Of a stretch of DNA of 64,000 nt, positions 13,396 through 24,597 are shown one piece after another (positions within the stretch are counted from its first letter, which is position 1; the number at the start of each line of letters is the position of its first letter). Source of the DNA: Paramecium sonneborni (taxonomy: Eukaryota; Ciliophora; Oligohymenophorea; Peniculida; Parameciidae); assembly GCA_905182985.1 (NCBI GenBank), contig CAJJDN010000109.1, forward strand, positions 124,001 through 188,000, in the 5' to 3' direction. Under the pieces are notes generated by a model, which was not told the DNA's origin, ran no database searches, and saw only the letters and a program-made list of their open reading frames with translations. The translations under genes were made by a program, and so were the position numbers.

Positions 13396-13463
13396 TTTGT
13401 TAGAAATGGTTTAAATAAGAATAATTTAATACAATGTAAATTTTTAAAATATATATTTTATCA

Positions 13464-14311
13464 TCAATTCTTTCTATTTGATAGATTGTCTTTAATAAGT
13501 TCTGCCATCTTTAAAACTAATAGGATAATGTCCCAATAAATAGTCACACTTCCACTTACATCATCAGCCCTATTGATATCATATGAATCACCACAACTAT
13601 AGTTTAAATTGACAAAACTTACTTTAAATTAGTATAAGTATCATAAAGCAATAAAAATGCAAATAAAAAAGATGATAATGATATAAGCATAATCCAAAAT
13701 AATGAAATTTTAGTGTATATTGTAAATAGTTCAAATACTATTAATATACTAGCTGATACAAATAATACAGCTCCAGAATAAGTTATCTTTCTTCTGACTG
13801 TTGATGAGTATAAAAATAAAAAGAATATTAAACCTTATCATAAAATATTTAACTTACTTGCAAAATTAACAAAGAGTAACAATCCAATTTGAGAATTTCC
13901 AAAAGCAACAAAACAACCACAAACAGAAGCAAATGACAAAGTGAATATAATAAAAATTAGCCAATTAATTGGAGCAACAGTTATCTGATTACGATAAATT
14001 AAGGCTAAGGTAGCTATTCCTATACATATCCCAAAACTTAACCAAAAGATCCATTTCTATTGTTCTAAAAAATTATCTAAAGCTGGTATAGAATGTACTA
14101 TCCATACATAAACACCTATATTAACATATTATTTGAAACACTTACAAATGATTATCATTTACAAGAACAATTTCGAAAATAAGTTTCTTGCATATATCAC
14201 TCTACCATTAAATGATTAATCATAAGCATTTACCACTTCTGTAGTTTATGCTTATTTATTTCTTGTAGAAAGTCGTGGATCTCCAGTTCGAATTGAACTT
14301 TCAAATAACAT
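13464..14311 (-). CDS. TMBIM / Bax-inhibitor-1-like multi-pass membrane protein
   Basis: Six to seven hydrophobic segments in the order expected for the TMBIM (Lifeguard, BI-1) family, including VYVWIVHSIPALDNF, WLIFIIFTLSFASVCGC and the C-terminal DVSGSVTIYWDIILLVLK, which fits the family's Asp-rich pore end. Family members are ER/Golgi membrane calcium-leak or cell-death modulators. Inferred introns: one of 30 nt near the first membrane helix, 13834-13857 (24 nt, with an in-frame TGA if retained) and one of 26 nt near the C-terminus. The start is the ATG giving MLFESSIRTGDPR. The N-terminal cytosolic part is short. Confidence 0.75.
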
Positions 14312-14481
14312 AATAATTTAACAATAATTATTATATATATACACTTTTAATATTCTTATAGATACAATAGATCCACTTTTTCATAAAAATATCAAATCAT
14401 TATTTCAAAAATAGTATAACATTCTGAGATTAGGAATTGTATTGTTGAAATAATCAATATATTTTATTAATTTGCATATAA

Positions 14482-14836
14482 ATGGATTAAGAAATCAGAC
14501 CAAAGCGTTAAAGTATTCTTAAACGATAATCAACTTTCGATAAGCCTAATTATATGGAAGAGAAAGCGAAATAACATTAACAACATTAGAGTATTATATA
14601 AGATGACCTGCATGTGTAAATTGATAGCAGTGTGAAGATAATCACAATTCCAGAGGTTCATGAAGTGTAAGCTATCCAAGAACAAGATGAAAGTATATAA
14701 TAATTATAAAGTCAAGTTCATTTTCCTAAGAAAGTCAATAATTTAAGCGAAGCAGAACTTATCAAGTTAGCATTAAAGTAAAATGATTTACTTTATTACT
14801 AGAAAGCCTTAAATATGGGAGGAAGACGAATAATGA
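14482..14836 (+). CDS. Small hydrophilic protein, unknown
   Basis: An ATG frame encodes about 109 residues if a perfect 25-nt intron (GTAAAATGAT...CTAG, about 14787-14811) is removed, ending PQIWEEDEQ at the TGA 14834-14836. Without splicing, the frame runs to 14895 with an unlikely hydrophobic tail, so I favour the spliced form. Near the N-terminus it has RPKRQSILKRQST, resembling the SILK docking motif of protein phosphatase 1 regulators, and later QVHFPKK, which partly resembles an RVxF site. That is only suggestive. The protein is Gln/Glu-rich and probably disordered. Confidence 0.6.
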
Positions 14837-15152
14837 CTATTATGATTTATATATTGAATGCATATATCATAAATTAGTTTGCACTAAATTTTTGAGGTAT
14901 CAATAATATTAATATTGAAAAAATAAACTCAGATATGGAAATCCTTATTCTATCTTTAGATTCTCTGTTGAATATATAATCTTAAAAACATATGATAATA
15001 TTTAAATTTGAAATATTGAGTAATTAGAATGAGATATTGAGAATATATAAGCATTAATTTCTTTTATAATAATTAAGTAATTTTTGGTGATTTTTCTAAT
15101 GTAAATCTCTACTGAATCAATAATGAAAAAAGTATAGAGATATAAAGTTATA
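14837..15152. other. Intergenic stretch between convergent genes
   Basis: About 316 bp of AT-rich DNA. I see no gene or conserved element. Confidence 0.5.
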
Positions 15153-16328
15153 TCAATAAGTTAAGAATAATACTATGAAAGTAATGTCATCAATTAGGTT
15201 AGTGCATTTTTGCATCCAACTGTTGCAAGCAGCCAACATTAATTGATTACAAGTTCCTTCTATGTTAGAATTATCATAATATGGAGTTATGCATTTGACA
15301 ATTTATTCATCAGTTAGAAATTCAAATAACCCATCACTTCCCAAAATAATTACTTTATCATTTTTCTCTAAATCATATTATAGTATTTCAGGTTTATCAC
15401 TAACTCCTACTGAATGTGCAATCTCATCACCAAGAGATCTAGTCATAGCCAAACCTGGAACATTTTAATTAGTCCATACTCTTAATGGACCAACAAATAA
15501 TCCTAAACTATTCATAAGTGGATCAATTCTCCCTCCATTAGCCAAAATTCTATCAGCTTCATCTTTACAACTTGGTTTGTGATCTCTTGATAATGATTTC
15601 ATTCTCCATTTATCTTCTCGACTCAATAGAACTGCTCTTGAATCTCCCAAATTTGCACAATATAACTAATATTTGTTAATACTATAATTACTTTATTATT
15701 TTAAAGATACACTATCACTAAAGTGGATCCTGAAAATGAAACATCTATATTACTCTTTTGTAACATATCAGAAAGTCCTTAAATTATACTCATCAACCCT
15801 TATGAAGAACTAAATTTATTTTTTATATCTACTTTCTCTCTAATATTATTTTATTCTTTTATATTAACATTGGAAGTTGAGTTTTTATGAATCCACTCAC
15901 CATATGTCCATGTTCACCATGTCCATCACATATGGCAAATAGATGAATACATTCATTATTTTCTATTTTTGCACAACATACAAATGCATCTTGATTTACT
16001 TTGGAAGCATTGCCTATTTAAACTCCCTTTCTTGATCTAGCTGCATATTTTGCTTTGAATTTGAAACTATCATCAGGAATCAATCTTGATTGAAACTTTA
16101 CTAATTCTAAATAAAAGGTATACTCAAATTATTTGGTAATTACACATTTTCTTAATGAAAATTTCTAGGTCTTACTTTAAAAGATGAGACTAATGAAGAT
16201 TGTGGAGAATTCTTTGATTCTTGAAAACTTATTTATTATTTTATTTTTTAGGGTGTGAATTATGGCAGTATTGTTCGAGGGGATGTATGTTGATAATAAG
16301 ATTAATTATCTAAATAATTATTCTTCAT
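15153..16328 (-). CDS. PP2C-family Ser/Thr protein phosphatase
   Basis: Metal-dependent phosphatase (PPM). Motifs in order: the QDAF segment with NASKVNQDAF, then AICDGHGEHGHMV (metal-binding DGHG), SFSGST, then NLGDSRAVLL, LSRDHKP, TRSLGD, SDGLFEFL and a C-terminal DDITFIV, all PP2C signatures with their metal aspartates. Three introns of 23, 23 and 26 nt restore the frame: near 16115-16137, near 15836-15858 and at about 15662-15687. The N-terminal ~80 residues are Ser/Gln-rich. No signal peptide or membrane helix is seen, so it is probably cytosolic. About 365 residues, a normal size for the family. Confidence 0.88.
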
Positions 16329-16630
16329 TCTTAAAGATTGTTCAAGTTTAAGAGGAGTCAAGATCAAATGAACTTATTTTTACTTTTTGCCCTTCCCAAA
16401 ATTATATTAATTCATTTATTTCAAAAATATATTTTGAATAAATAACTAATTTACATTTTTTTGATAAAATCAAAATAGTATTATTTTCAACAAAAATATC
16501 TTGACAACAAATTATCATATAATCTATTTTTATTTTATTTGAGAAGAAAATAATAAGAAAGAAATATAAATAAATAGTATTTGTAAAGAAATAAATAAAT
16601 TTTGTTTGTTTGTAATTTAACATAGATATA
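16329..16630. other. Intergenic stretch
   Basis: About 300 bp of AT-rich DNA between two genes on the minus strand. A 79-codon frame at 16402-16641 is hydrophobic, low in complexity, and overlaps the end of the next gene; I do not regard it as a gene. Confidence 0.5.
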
Positions 16631-17922
16631 TCAAGCTTCAACCTTATTTATAATTTCTACCGTATCACCTGGGCTACATAGATTAGCACACGGATATAAA
16701 TCTTAACTAGTATCTAAATTCATGGTCTAGAACATTAATATAAGAAATTACAAATTTAATCTAAGTTTTCTTCTTTTGCCAAGTGATTTTCTTTTTAGGA
16801 ATATCAACTTCTATAACGATAATATCTCCAACTCCAAAATCAAACGATTTATGTGCAGAATTTAGATCCTTCTATAAATGTGACCAAGAATATGCATTAT
16901 TAGATATGAGATAGGATCTAATATATATATAAAAGAATAAAAATACCCATGACCAATATTAGTATAATTGAATTTATAATTAGCATTAACAATGACTTCT
17001 CTATGACAAACACCAATTCCAATCCAACCAGCATATTTAATTACTTTAAAACCAAATTTGTAGATTCCATTTTTAGGAATGTAGGGTTCACAAATAGTAA
17101 ATCTTTATCCATTAGATTCAGAAGTCTTTTACTCAGCAATTAAATTTTATCCAGAAATGGCAATATTGGCACCTTTGAATTGTGAAGAAAATTAAAATGA
17201 AATAGATTGTACTAAATCAACAGTAGAAGTGATTGGTTGTGCTCTAAACAAATTACCTAAATTGTCAACTTTTGCATCGAATTCATTTTACAAATCAATT
17301 AATTGATCATTTAATTATGAAATTTGAGTTTTACATGCATTCATGATTGCAGCATCAATACTTTACCTACTAGCAATTCCATTACCAAAAGCAAATTATT
17401 CTAAAATTTACCTAGATAAAATAAATGAATACTAAATATTCTTTTTGTATTATTGAAAATCTGTATAGATATTGACTGAATCTAGAAGATAATGGATAGG
17501 AATCTTTGAATTGGCAAAAGCTTTAAGTTAATTTTTAAGATCCAAATAGTAGGTATCAAGTTTTTTAATTAATTATTTAGAGGTATTTTCAAGTGCATGA
17601 TTGAATCTTTGAACCTAGAAGTATAGAATAATGAGAATATACAGTTCGTAAACATTCATTATGTGATCTATCTAAAAAGAGTGAAACATCTAAGATGCTA
17701 TAATTATTTTATTCATTAGTATTAGTTTGTGCAGTTTCAACTAATTGTAACATAATTTTGAGAGGCAAAGTTTGATGATTTTGATGATCTGCATGTTCAC
17801 AAAGGGCTTAGATAAAATATGATAGAAATACGACAAATGAGGATAGTATCATTACAAGACTTATCAGTACAGATGATAGAAAGGACATGTCCATTATGAA
17901 TAGGGCAAGGGAAATAATTCAT
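16631..17922 (-). CDS. B-box-like zinc finger / SPRY (B30.2) domain protein
   Basis: The N-terminus has a zinc-binding region: PCPIHNGHVLSIICTDKSC, then ILICPLCEHADHQNHQTLPL, a B-box-like Cys/His array. A 25-nt intron (GTATTTCTAT...CTAAG) between the two halves is needed to see it. A helical region follows, then a SPRY-like domain with WIGIGVCHREVI, YSWSHL, FDFGVGDIIVIEVD, KKITWQ and the end LYPCANLCSPGDTVEI. Further introns of 29 and 25 nt restore the frame within the SPRY part. Such B-box/SPRY proteins are numerous in ciliates. With no RING visible, it is more likely a binding protein than a complete E3 ligase. Confidence 0.78.
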
Positions 17923-18003
17923 ATATAATTTAATATAAAAAATAAGTGGAATTAATGAGGATGATATTCATTAAGTATAAAAATAATGATTAAAATTTGA
18001 TAA

Positions 18004-19199
18004 TACTCATTTTCTGGTTGGTTAACGTTTTTGAGGCTAAGTGGAACGAGGAAGTGGTTTTGGTTATGGTTTATTATTCAAAGGTTTTGTTTAATGTTTA
18101 TGTTATTATTATGGTTTATGTTAATGTTTTCTTTTATTTTTATCTAAAAGAGATATTATATAAATAAGAGAATACCTGAATCAGAATCTCCATCTTCATC
18201 GTCTTCATCTTATTCACTTATATTATTGAGATCAAGAACATCAGATAATTCTTCATCATCCTCATCATCATCATCACCATCATCATCACCGTCATCTTCT
18301 GTAAAGTCTGAATCATCATCCTCACCATCATCACCCTATTATATTTAATAGATATATTACAGATTAATCTGGAGAGAATTCACTATCTCCTTCTTCGGGG
18401 TCATCTTCTTCATCACCTTCTTCTTCACTTTCTGCAAGTATATTTGTCCATCCTCCATCTTAAACAAATCCTGGTATATCTTTCTGTATTTATGCAAGTA
18501 CATTTTTCCATACTAAATTTTAACCCACTTCAAAAAAAAGAAGATTCATCTAAAATATAAATATTATTTAATACTCTATCCAACCAATTCTTTACTCCCT
18601 CTAAATCTTTAATATCAATACTTTCTATTCTTAGTACTGGTTTATCATAATTCTTAAATACGAATACCAAATCAAAAGATTTTATCCCTGGAATTATACG
18701 TTCAAAACAACATATTTCAACTTCATTTAATGTTAAAATAAAAAATGGACTTTCAACAACATTCATCAAAGTATCACGAGTAGGTTATAAAAATAATCTT
18801 GCTCTATTCCAATTACCTTCAAATCCTAAATCTCTAAATGGTTTTTCGAATGATATTTTATAATCTGCTCCTAATTCTTCAATAGTCTTAATAAACACTT
18901 CAAATTCTTTAGCCATTTTCTTTCTATGCATTCTCAATCTCTCTTCTTCTTCTATTTCATCATCATCATTTCTATTTGTTTTCTTTCTTCCTTCTAAATG
19001 TTCTACTGCTCCTCCTACTTCACAATAAAATTAAACATCATGTGTCTTACGTTTTCCTAATACTATTGGAGAATGTAAATGTAAATGTAAAGCAGCTATT
19101 ATATCCTACTCTGGACTTTAATATATATAATGTTTGATATTTTTGAATACAATATCTAATTATTCTTTATTTGAATGTATATAACGAAAACCATTAGTA
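18004..19199. repeat. Duplicated 1.2-kb block, copy 1 (likely unmerged contig end)
   Basis: Positions 18004-19199 appear base-for-base identical, where compared, to 19201-20396 (offset 1197), and the two copies meet at a single N (19200). The block holds the 3' third of the SPT16 gene: the acidic C-terminal region and part of the middle domain, with the stop copy at 18007-18009. A single N flanked by identical ends is best explained by two overlapping contigs placed side by side. This copy is then an orphan gene fragment and not a second gene. Confidence 0.92.
18007..19199 (-). pseudogene. Repeated 3' fragment of SPT16 (assembly duplicate)
   Basis: Same coding content as 19204-20396: middle-domain segment VESPFFILTLNEVEICCFER, GVKNWLDRVL, the acidic stretch and the basic tail, with TGA at 18007. 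It begins abruptly at the N and has no 5' part of its own. It should not be counted as a gene. If the assembly is corrected, it merges with the full copy. Confidence 0.85.
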
Positions 19200-19200
19200 N
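19200..19200. other. Single-N assembly gap
   Basis: One N lies exactly between the two identical 1196-bp copies. Confidence 0.98.
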
Positions 19201-20396
19201 TACTCATTTTCTGGTTGGTTAACGTTTTTGAGGCTAAGTGGAACGAGGAAGTGGTTTTGGTTATGGTTTATTATTCAAAGGTTTTGTTTAATGTTTATGT
19301 TATTATTATGGTTTATGTTAATGTTTTCTTTTATTTTTATCTAAAAGAGATATTATATAAATAAGAGAATACCTGAATCAGAATCTCCATCTTCATCGTC
19401 TTCATCTTATTCACTTATATTATTGAGATCAAGAACATCAGATAATTCTTCATCATCCTCATCATCATCATCACCATCATCATCACCGTCATCTTCTGTA
19501 AAGTCTGAATCATCATCCTCACCATCATCACCCTATTATATTTAATAGATATATTACAGATTAATCTGGAGAGAATTCACTATCTCCTTCTTCGGGGTCA
19601 TCTTCTTCATCACCTTCTTCTTCACTTTCTGCAAGTATATTTGTCCATCCTCCATCTTAAACAAATCCTGGTATATCTTTCTGTATTTATGCAAGTACAT
19701 TTTTCCATACTAAATTTTAACCCACTTCAAAAAAAAGAAGATTCATCTAAAATATAAATATTATTTAATACTCTATCCAACCAATTCTTTACTCCCTCTA
19801 AATCTTTAATATCAATACTTTCTATTCTTAGTACTGGTTTATCATAATTCTTAAATACGAATACCAAATCAAAAGATTTTATCCCTGGAATTATACGTTC
19901 AAAACAACATATTTCAACTTCATTTAATGTTAAAATAAAAAATGGACTTTCAACAACATTCATCAAAGTATCACGAGTAGGTTATAAAAATAATCTTGCT
20001 CTATTCCAATTACCTTCAAATCCTAAATCTCTAAATGGTTTTTCGAATGATATTTTATAATCTGCTCCTAATTCTTCAATAGTCTTAATAAACACTTCAA
20101 ATTCTTTAGCCATTTTCTTTCTATGCATTCTCAATCTCTCTTCTTCTTCTATTTCATCATCATCATTTCTATTTGTTTTCTTTCTTCCTTCTAAATGTTC
20201 TACTGCTCCTCCTACTTCACAATAAAATTAAACATCATGTGTCTTACGTTTTCCTAATACTATTGGAGAATGTAAATGTAAATGTAAAGCAGCTATTATA
20301 TCCTACTCTGGACTTTAATATATATAATGTTTGATATTTTTGAATACAATATCTAATTATTCTTTATTTGAATGTATATAACGAAAACCATTAGTA
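19201..20396. repeat. Duplicated 1.2-kb block, copy 2 (continuous with SPT16)
   Basis: Second copy of the block at 18004-19199. This one continues in frame into the rest of SPT16, so it is taken as the genuine 3' part of the gene. Confidence 0.92.
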
Positions 20397-22401
20397 TGAA
20401 CTTCCAATATACCTGCTGCTTTACCTGAACCAAACGTAGGTCTTACCTTTAAATCCTTAAATATTGGTTTTCTTCCTCCCTTATTTACAATTAAAGGTTC
20501 CATCTCTCCTACATGTTATTTCTCTCTCTCTACCTATTACTCTGCCTTTACCTTCTTCTATAATTATTTAATCTGCAAAATCAAATTCTAAGGACGATCT
20601 GATTTCTTAGATCTATATTATAATTCTTTTATAAATATAGTTTCTCCATCTACTTTTGGAAATTAAATCTATCCAGCTGTCGTTTCAGATGTAAAAAAGT
20701 TTATTCTAATAGATGATCCTATCTTACCCTCATCTATCTTACTCACATTCTTTATACAAGATACATGAAATGGAATATGTGTACCCATTAATGGTACCAA
20801 TAATGCACATTTCTAATTATCAATATAAATCTAGCCTTTTTAAAGTTCTCTAGGGTATTGTTCTACTTTCTAATAACATGTCAATTTATCTAATTCCAAA
20901 GCCTTTACTTCCTATTAATTTTAAACAAATTATTCTTATTCTAATCTCTACTCCAATTCAGATTACTTTTCTTTCGCTAATTTCTCTTAATGAATTTATC
21001 TCTATTTTTCATTCTCTCTTTGAATCTAAATTTATTAATTACGTGGTCTAGCTCTAATTGGTTAATCTGTTTATACTGGTGCTGGTTTCTTCTCAGGTTC
21101 ATCTTCCTCTTACAATTAATATGATATTTATTTATAAGCCTTTGGAATCTATTATGTTGTAATTGTAGCTGCTCCATTTGTTATTACTATAATATCTCCT
21201 ACTTATATAGTATAAGTGATATTTTTCTATCCATTTGGAATATTCTCCAATACTATATTCACAAAATACACTTCTCCTTTGGCTACTACATGAGTAGATT
21301 TTTCATTGATTGTTAAACATGATTCTTTTAATTCAAGACCTATTCCATATCCTAATGATTTTGGTAATTATAAATTTTATAAATTTAACTCCTATAATTT
21401 CTGTTACAATAATTGAATGCAATCCTTAAAAACTACATTAAGAGATACTCCAATAGTCATCATTGTTATAACTTTATTTTAGACCTCAAAAATTGCATTA
21501 TACAATTTCTTCTAAATTTCAGTAGGATTAATAAATAATGTACGAATACAATTCGTATTATATTCATTTACTTAAGTTCCAAGTTATATTATTATTACAT
21601 CTGACGATAAATAATCTTTATTTGGTGCTTCTACCAATTAGTAATTACCACCACTCTAAATTATTGGAGTATATGCAAAATCATACAATCCATCTTACAA
21701 TCCTATTTCCTTTATGACTTTTTGTTTATCATTTTCTAAAGATTACTCAACCTTCTTAGCCAAGTCTTAATGAGTTATCCTTGTACCTACATCTATTGAA
21801 TCTTCTATTTATTTTATCAATTTCTTAAATAGGCGGGTAGTCAATTATGATGATTATTAAATAAACCCTTACTCTTAATCATCTTTAACTGCTAATACAT
21901 CACTTATTAATTAACTTCCATCTACTATACATTACCATCCCTTATACTCATACCATTCAGCTGCTAAACTACCTGCCTACTTCTCTGTTGTTGGCATTCC
22001 CAATTTTACATTCCCTATTTTCTATCGAATCTTATCAAATGATTCTCTATTGTCATTCATCTTCTTATAAAAATTTACCTCAAATTTCCCACTTAATTTT
22101 TACTTTGTCTCCTCCATCATCTGAACTATAAACTCACTTAATAATCTTACGTTTCTTATCACTTGCTAAGTAAAATATCTATCTCTTTGTTGCTAAAAAC
22201 ACTGTCTCTATCATATCATATCCAAATAACCAAACAAAAAGGGCCTTTGTTTTAGGCTTTATTGATCCATCTTCCTTACCAGATAATATACATATTGCTG
22301 GAATATCCTATTTCATTTTTATATTTATTTACATCACTCAATCGACTCACCAACTATTCTAAATGTCTCTAGAACACATCTGCTATAATCTTTTTGTCCA
22401 T
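19204..22401 (-). CDS. SPT16: FACT complex subunit SPT16 (histone chaperone)
   Basis: Large subunit of FACT, which dismantles and rebuilds nucleosomes during transcription and replication in the nucleus. A 25-nt intron near the start restores an N-terminal lobe containing KTKALFVWLFGYDMIETVFL. The pita-bread (aminopeptidase-like, inactive) domain follows. The middle domain carries the diagnostic VESPFFILTLNEVEICCFER, FDLVFVFKNYDKPV and GVKNWLDRVL. The C-terminus is strongly acidic (Asp/Glu/Ser, about 19400-19640). Two small introns follow: 25 nt (GTAATATATC...ATAG) and one near 19343-19375. The final exon encodes an unusual basic Lys/Pro/Gln-rich tail ending QPTRK. Total length is near 1,020 residues, usual for SPT16. 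The stop is copied at 18007 because of the assembly duplication. Confidence 0.9.
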
Positions 22402-22712
22402 TATTTAATTTATTTAATTCATTGCAAATTAAATTTAAGTTTTTACTACACCAATCAAATATATTAATTAAGCCCATTTAATTGACTACTTTTTCTAACT
22501 CACATTTTTTATGAACAATTTTTTAGATGCATATAATTATATATTTATAAACAAAACCCGCTTAAATTTTTACTACCCCCTATCACCTTTTCCTATCTCA
22601 CTTTATCATTTATCTAACACCCTCCGAATCTCCATCATCAGGATATAACATATACTGAGGTATAATATATTTTATATATTTACCAAGCCACTCAAAATTC
22701 CTTATTATAAAA
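22402..22712. other. Intergenic stretch between divergent SPT16 and the decayed NBR1-like gene
   Basis: About 310 bp of AT-rich DNA upstream of SPT16. It contains a C-rich patch near 22570-22620 on the + strand. No gene is seen. Confidence 0.45.
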
Positions 22713-23468
22713 ATGAAATTCAAGTTGGTATTTAACAAAGAAATTCATATTGTCTCATATTGTCAAACTTGAAAATCCAACACTCATGAAATTCATTAAA
22801 TTCATTAAACTCTATATTGTCGTACCTTAAGAATATTAGATGAATCATTCCCATTATTAATGTGATTGTTCTTAAACTACCCCCAATTATTAGTGCCAAA
22901 TTTAAAGGTCTTGAATGTCCAAGTTTTTGATTTATGCGAATCATCTCAATCACAAAACATACATCACATTCATAAACTATTTAAAATCAGTAATCCTTAA
23001 GAATCAGAGGATTACTTAAAAATATATAATTAAAAACAAAGATGATCATGTCATATTGGTTCCTTCCCTCAAAATTTTAAAAACTTTATGTAATTAATTG
23101 AAGATCCAAGATTTAAGGAATTCAAAGAAAAAGTTGGTTCAGCTGCTTAAGAATTCTTTTAAACTATGAAGACTGAAATATAAACCAAAAGGTTTAATAA
23201 CAAGAATAATCAAATTAAGAGACATTACTTATTGATTTTTTTTTCTTAAAAATAAAAAGTAGATGAACATGAAAATTAAATTTAAAAGGAAGAAATACTA
23301 TAAGAAATTAAAGAACAAAAAGAACCAGTTGATGATGAAATAGATTAGAAGGCCAAATAATTAGCTCAGATTTTTGATTGTAGTGAATAATTAGCTAAGG
23401 GATATGTCGAATTGTTTAAAGGATTATCATTAAAAGAAATAGTTGATATAATATATAACTAAAAATGA
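22713..23468 (+). pseudogene. Decayed PB1-ZZ-UBA (NBR1/p62-like autophagy receptor) gene
   Basis: Pieces of a selective-autophagy-receptor-like protein are recognisable in different frames. MKFKLVFNKEIHIVSY (22713 on) looks like a PB1 start and soon meets TGA. A ZZ finger is spread over frames: NHSHYQCDCSQTTP, then PPIISAKFKGLECPSF in the next frame, then FDLCESSQSQNIHHIH in the third. One ZZ cysteine is missing (KGLEC for KCxxC). TGA also interrupts just before NFMQLIEDPRFKEF. The last ~125 codons (23088-23468) are open and end in a UBA-like helix bundle, QLAKGYVELFKGLSLKEIVD. The breaks are not explained by plausible small introns, so I call it a pseudogene. Sequencing error is the alternative; the open 3' part could still be expressed. 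Confidence 0.65.
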
Positions 23469-23487
23469 TTTTAATGATTTATTATTA

Positions 23488-24311
23488 ATGAATAATCAAA
23501 GCTAAAATAATAGTGCTAGTTATATTTCATCTCCAAAGTGTCCTTGGTCAAAGAAGAAATAATAAGATATTGGAGATGAATTTGAACCAGAAGATAAACA
23601 AATGTTAGATGAAACCAATTCAAAATTTTTAAGTAGATTATCTATTGAGGATGCTCCTATAAAACTATTGTATAGATTAAATTTATATCAGTCCCTCTTT
23701 AAACTCTATTCATGAGGAAGAACAATAACAAAAGGTTTAAAATGAAATTCTAAGTCCTTCTAAATTAATAGTAACCAATAATGAACTTAAGAGTGTTCCC
23801 TCTTTTGAAATTAAGCCTGAACAAATGTCAATACAAGAGGAACCAATAGTAAATTCTAGAACAAGAAGGAAAACAAGCAAAGCTAATTATAATGTACATG
23901 TTTCCATTTATTCTCAAGGTTGATGACTCTCCTATTATTGATTCAGAAATCAAACCTTGTCATTGTTCTAAAACTAATTGTTTACAACTCTATTGTTCTT
24001 GTTTTCATAATCGAAGATAATGCACTTAAGAATGCAGATGTTTTGATTGTTATAATGATGGAGAACATTAAGATGAAGTTCTTAAAGCAGTTGAATAGAT
24101 TAAAATTAAAGAATAAAGGGCATCACATCATGATCTTGATTCTTTTGACACTAAATAATTTTGGGGATGTAAATGTAAAAAAACTAAATGTCTCAAAGGA
24201 TATTGTGAATGTTTTGTTAGAAACAAAAAATGTAATTCACATTGTCAATGTTCTGATTGCCAAAATAAAAAATAAAAATTATTATTGAACAAGAAAATTA
24301 AAAAATTGTGA
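23488..24311 (+). CDS. CXC/CRC-domain protein (LIN54/tesmin/TSO1 type)
   Basis: DNA-binding protein of the cysteine-rich CRC family, whose members (LIN54 in the DREAM complex, TSO1 in plants) bind cell-cycle promoter elements. Two CXC motifs are present at the C-terminus: CHCSKTNCLQLYCSCFHNRR and CKCKKTKCLKGYCECFVRNK, each with the conserved Tyr that inserts in the DNA minor groove. About 40 residues separate them. Introns: 22 nt (about 23670-23691, GTATAG...TCAG) and 25 nt (GTACATGTTT...CAAG, near 23896-23920) restore the frame into the CRC. The N-terminus is Ser/Gln-rich without a domain. About 258 residues, nuclear by family. Confidence 0.88.
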
Positions 24312-24597
24312 TTAAATATCTATATATATAATTTTCTCTATGATTAACTTTTATTTAAGTAAAACATTTTCTTATATTTATATATACATAAATTGATTCT
24401 TTATTGATAAATTGTTTAAAAATTATTATAAAATAATTTAAACAATTGGATCTTAAGTAATGAGAGTAGTTGAGAATGCAATATTTAATTAGGTTTTGTT
24501 GAAAATTAGTTATTAAATATTAAACAATTATATTTATAAAAGTATAAATGGAAGTTTTGATAATAATGAAAATAAAGAAAAAATAACTGTAGTAATA
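24312..24597. other. Intergenic AT-rich stretch
   Basis: About 290 bp; no gene is seen. With the assembly duplicate removed, this is the spacer between the convergent CXC gene and the ankyrin-kinase gene. Confidence 0.45.

Noticed and set aside
16402..16641. 79-codon minus-strand frame
   Set aside because: Low complexity, no motif, overlaps the end of the SPRY gene; likely chance in AT-rich DNA.
18004..20396. True tandem duplication of SPT16 3' end
   Set aside because: Exact identity and a single N exactly at the joint fit an assembly overlap better, and a second similar case occurs at 25851.
20977..21177. 66-codon minus-strand frame
   Set aside because: Lies inside SPT16 in a different frame; shadow of that gene.
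22732..22953. 73-codon minus-strand frame
   Set aside because: Opposite-strand shadow of the decayed NBR1-like gene.
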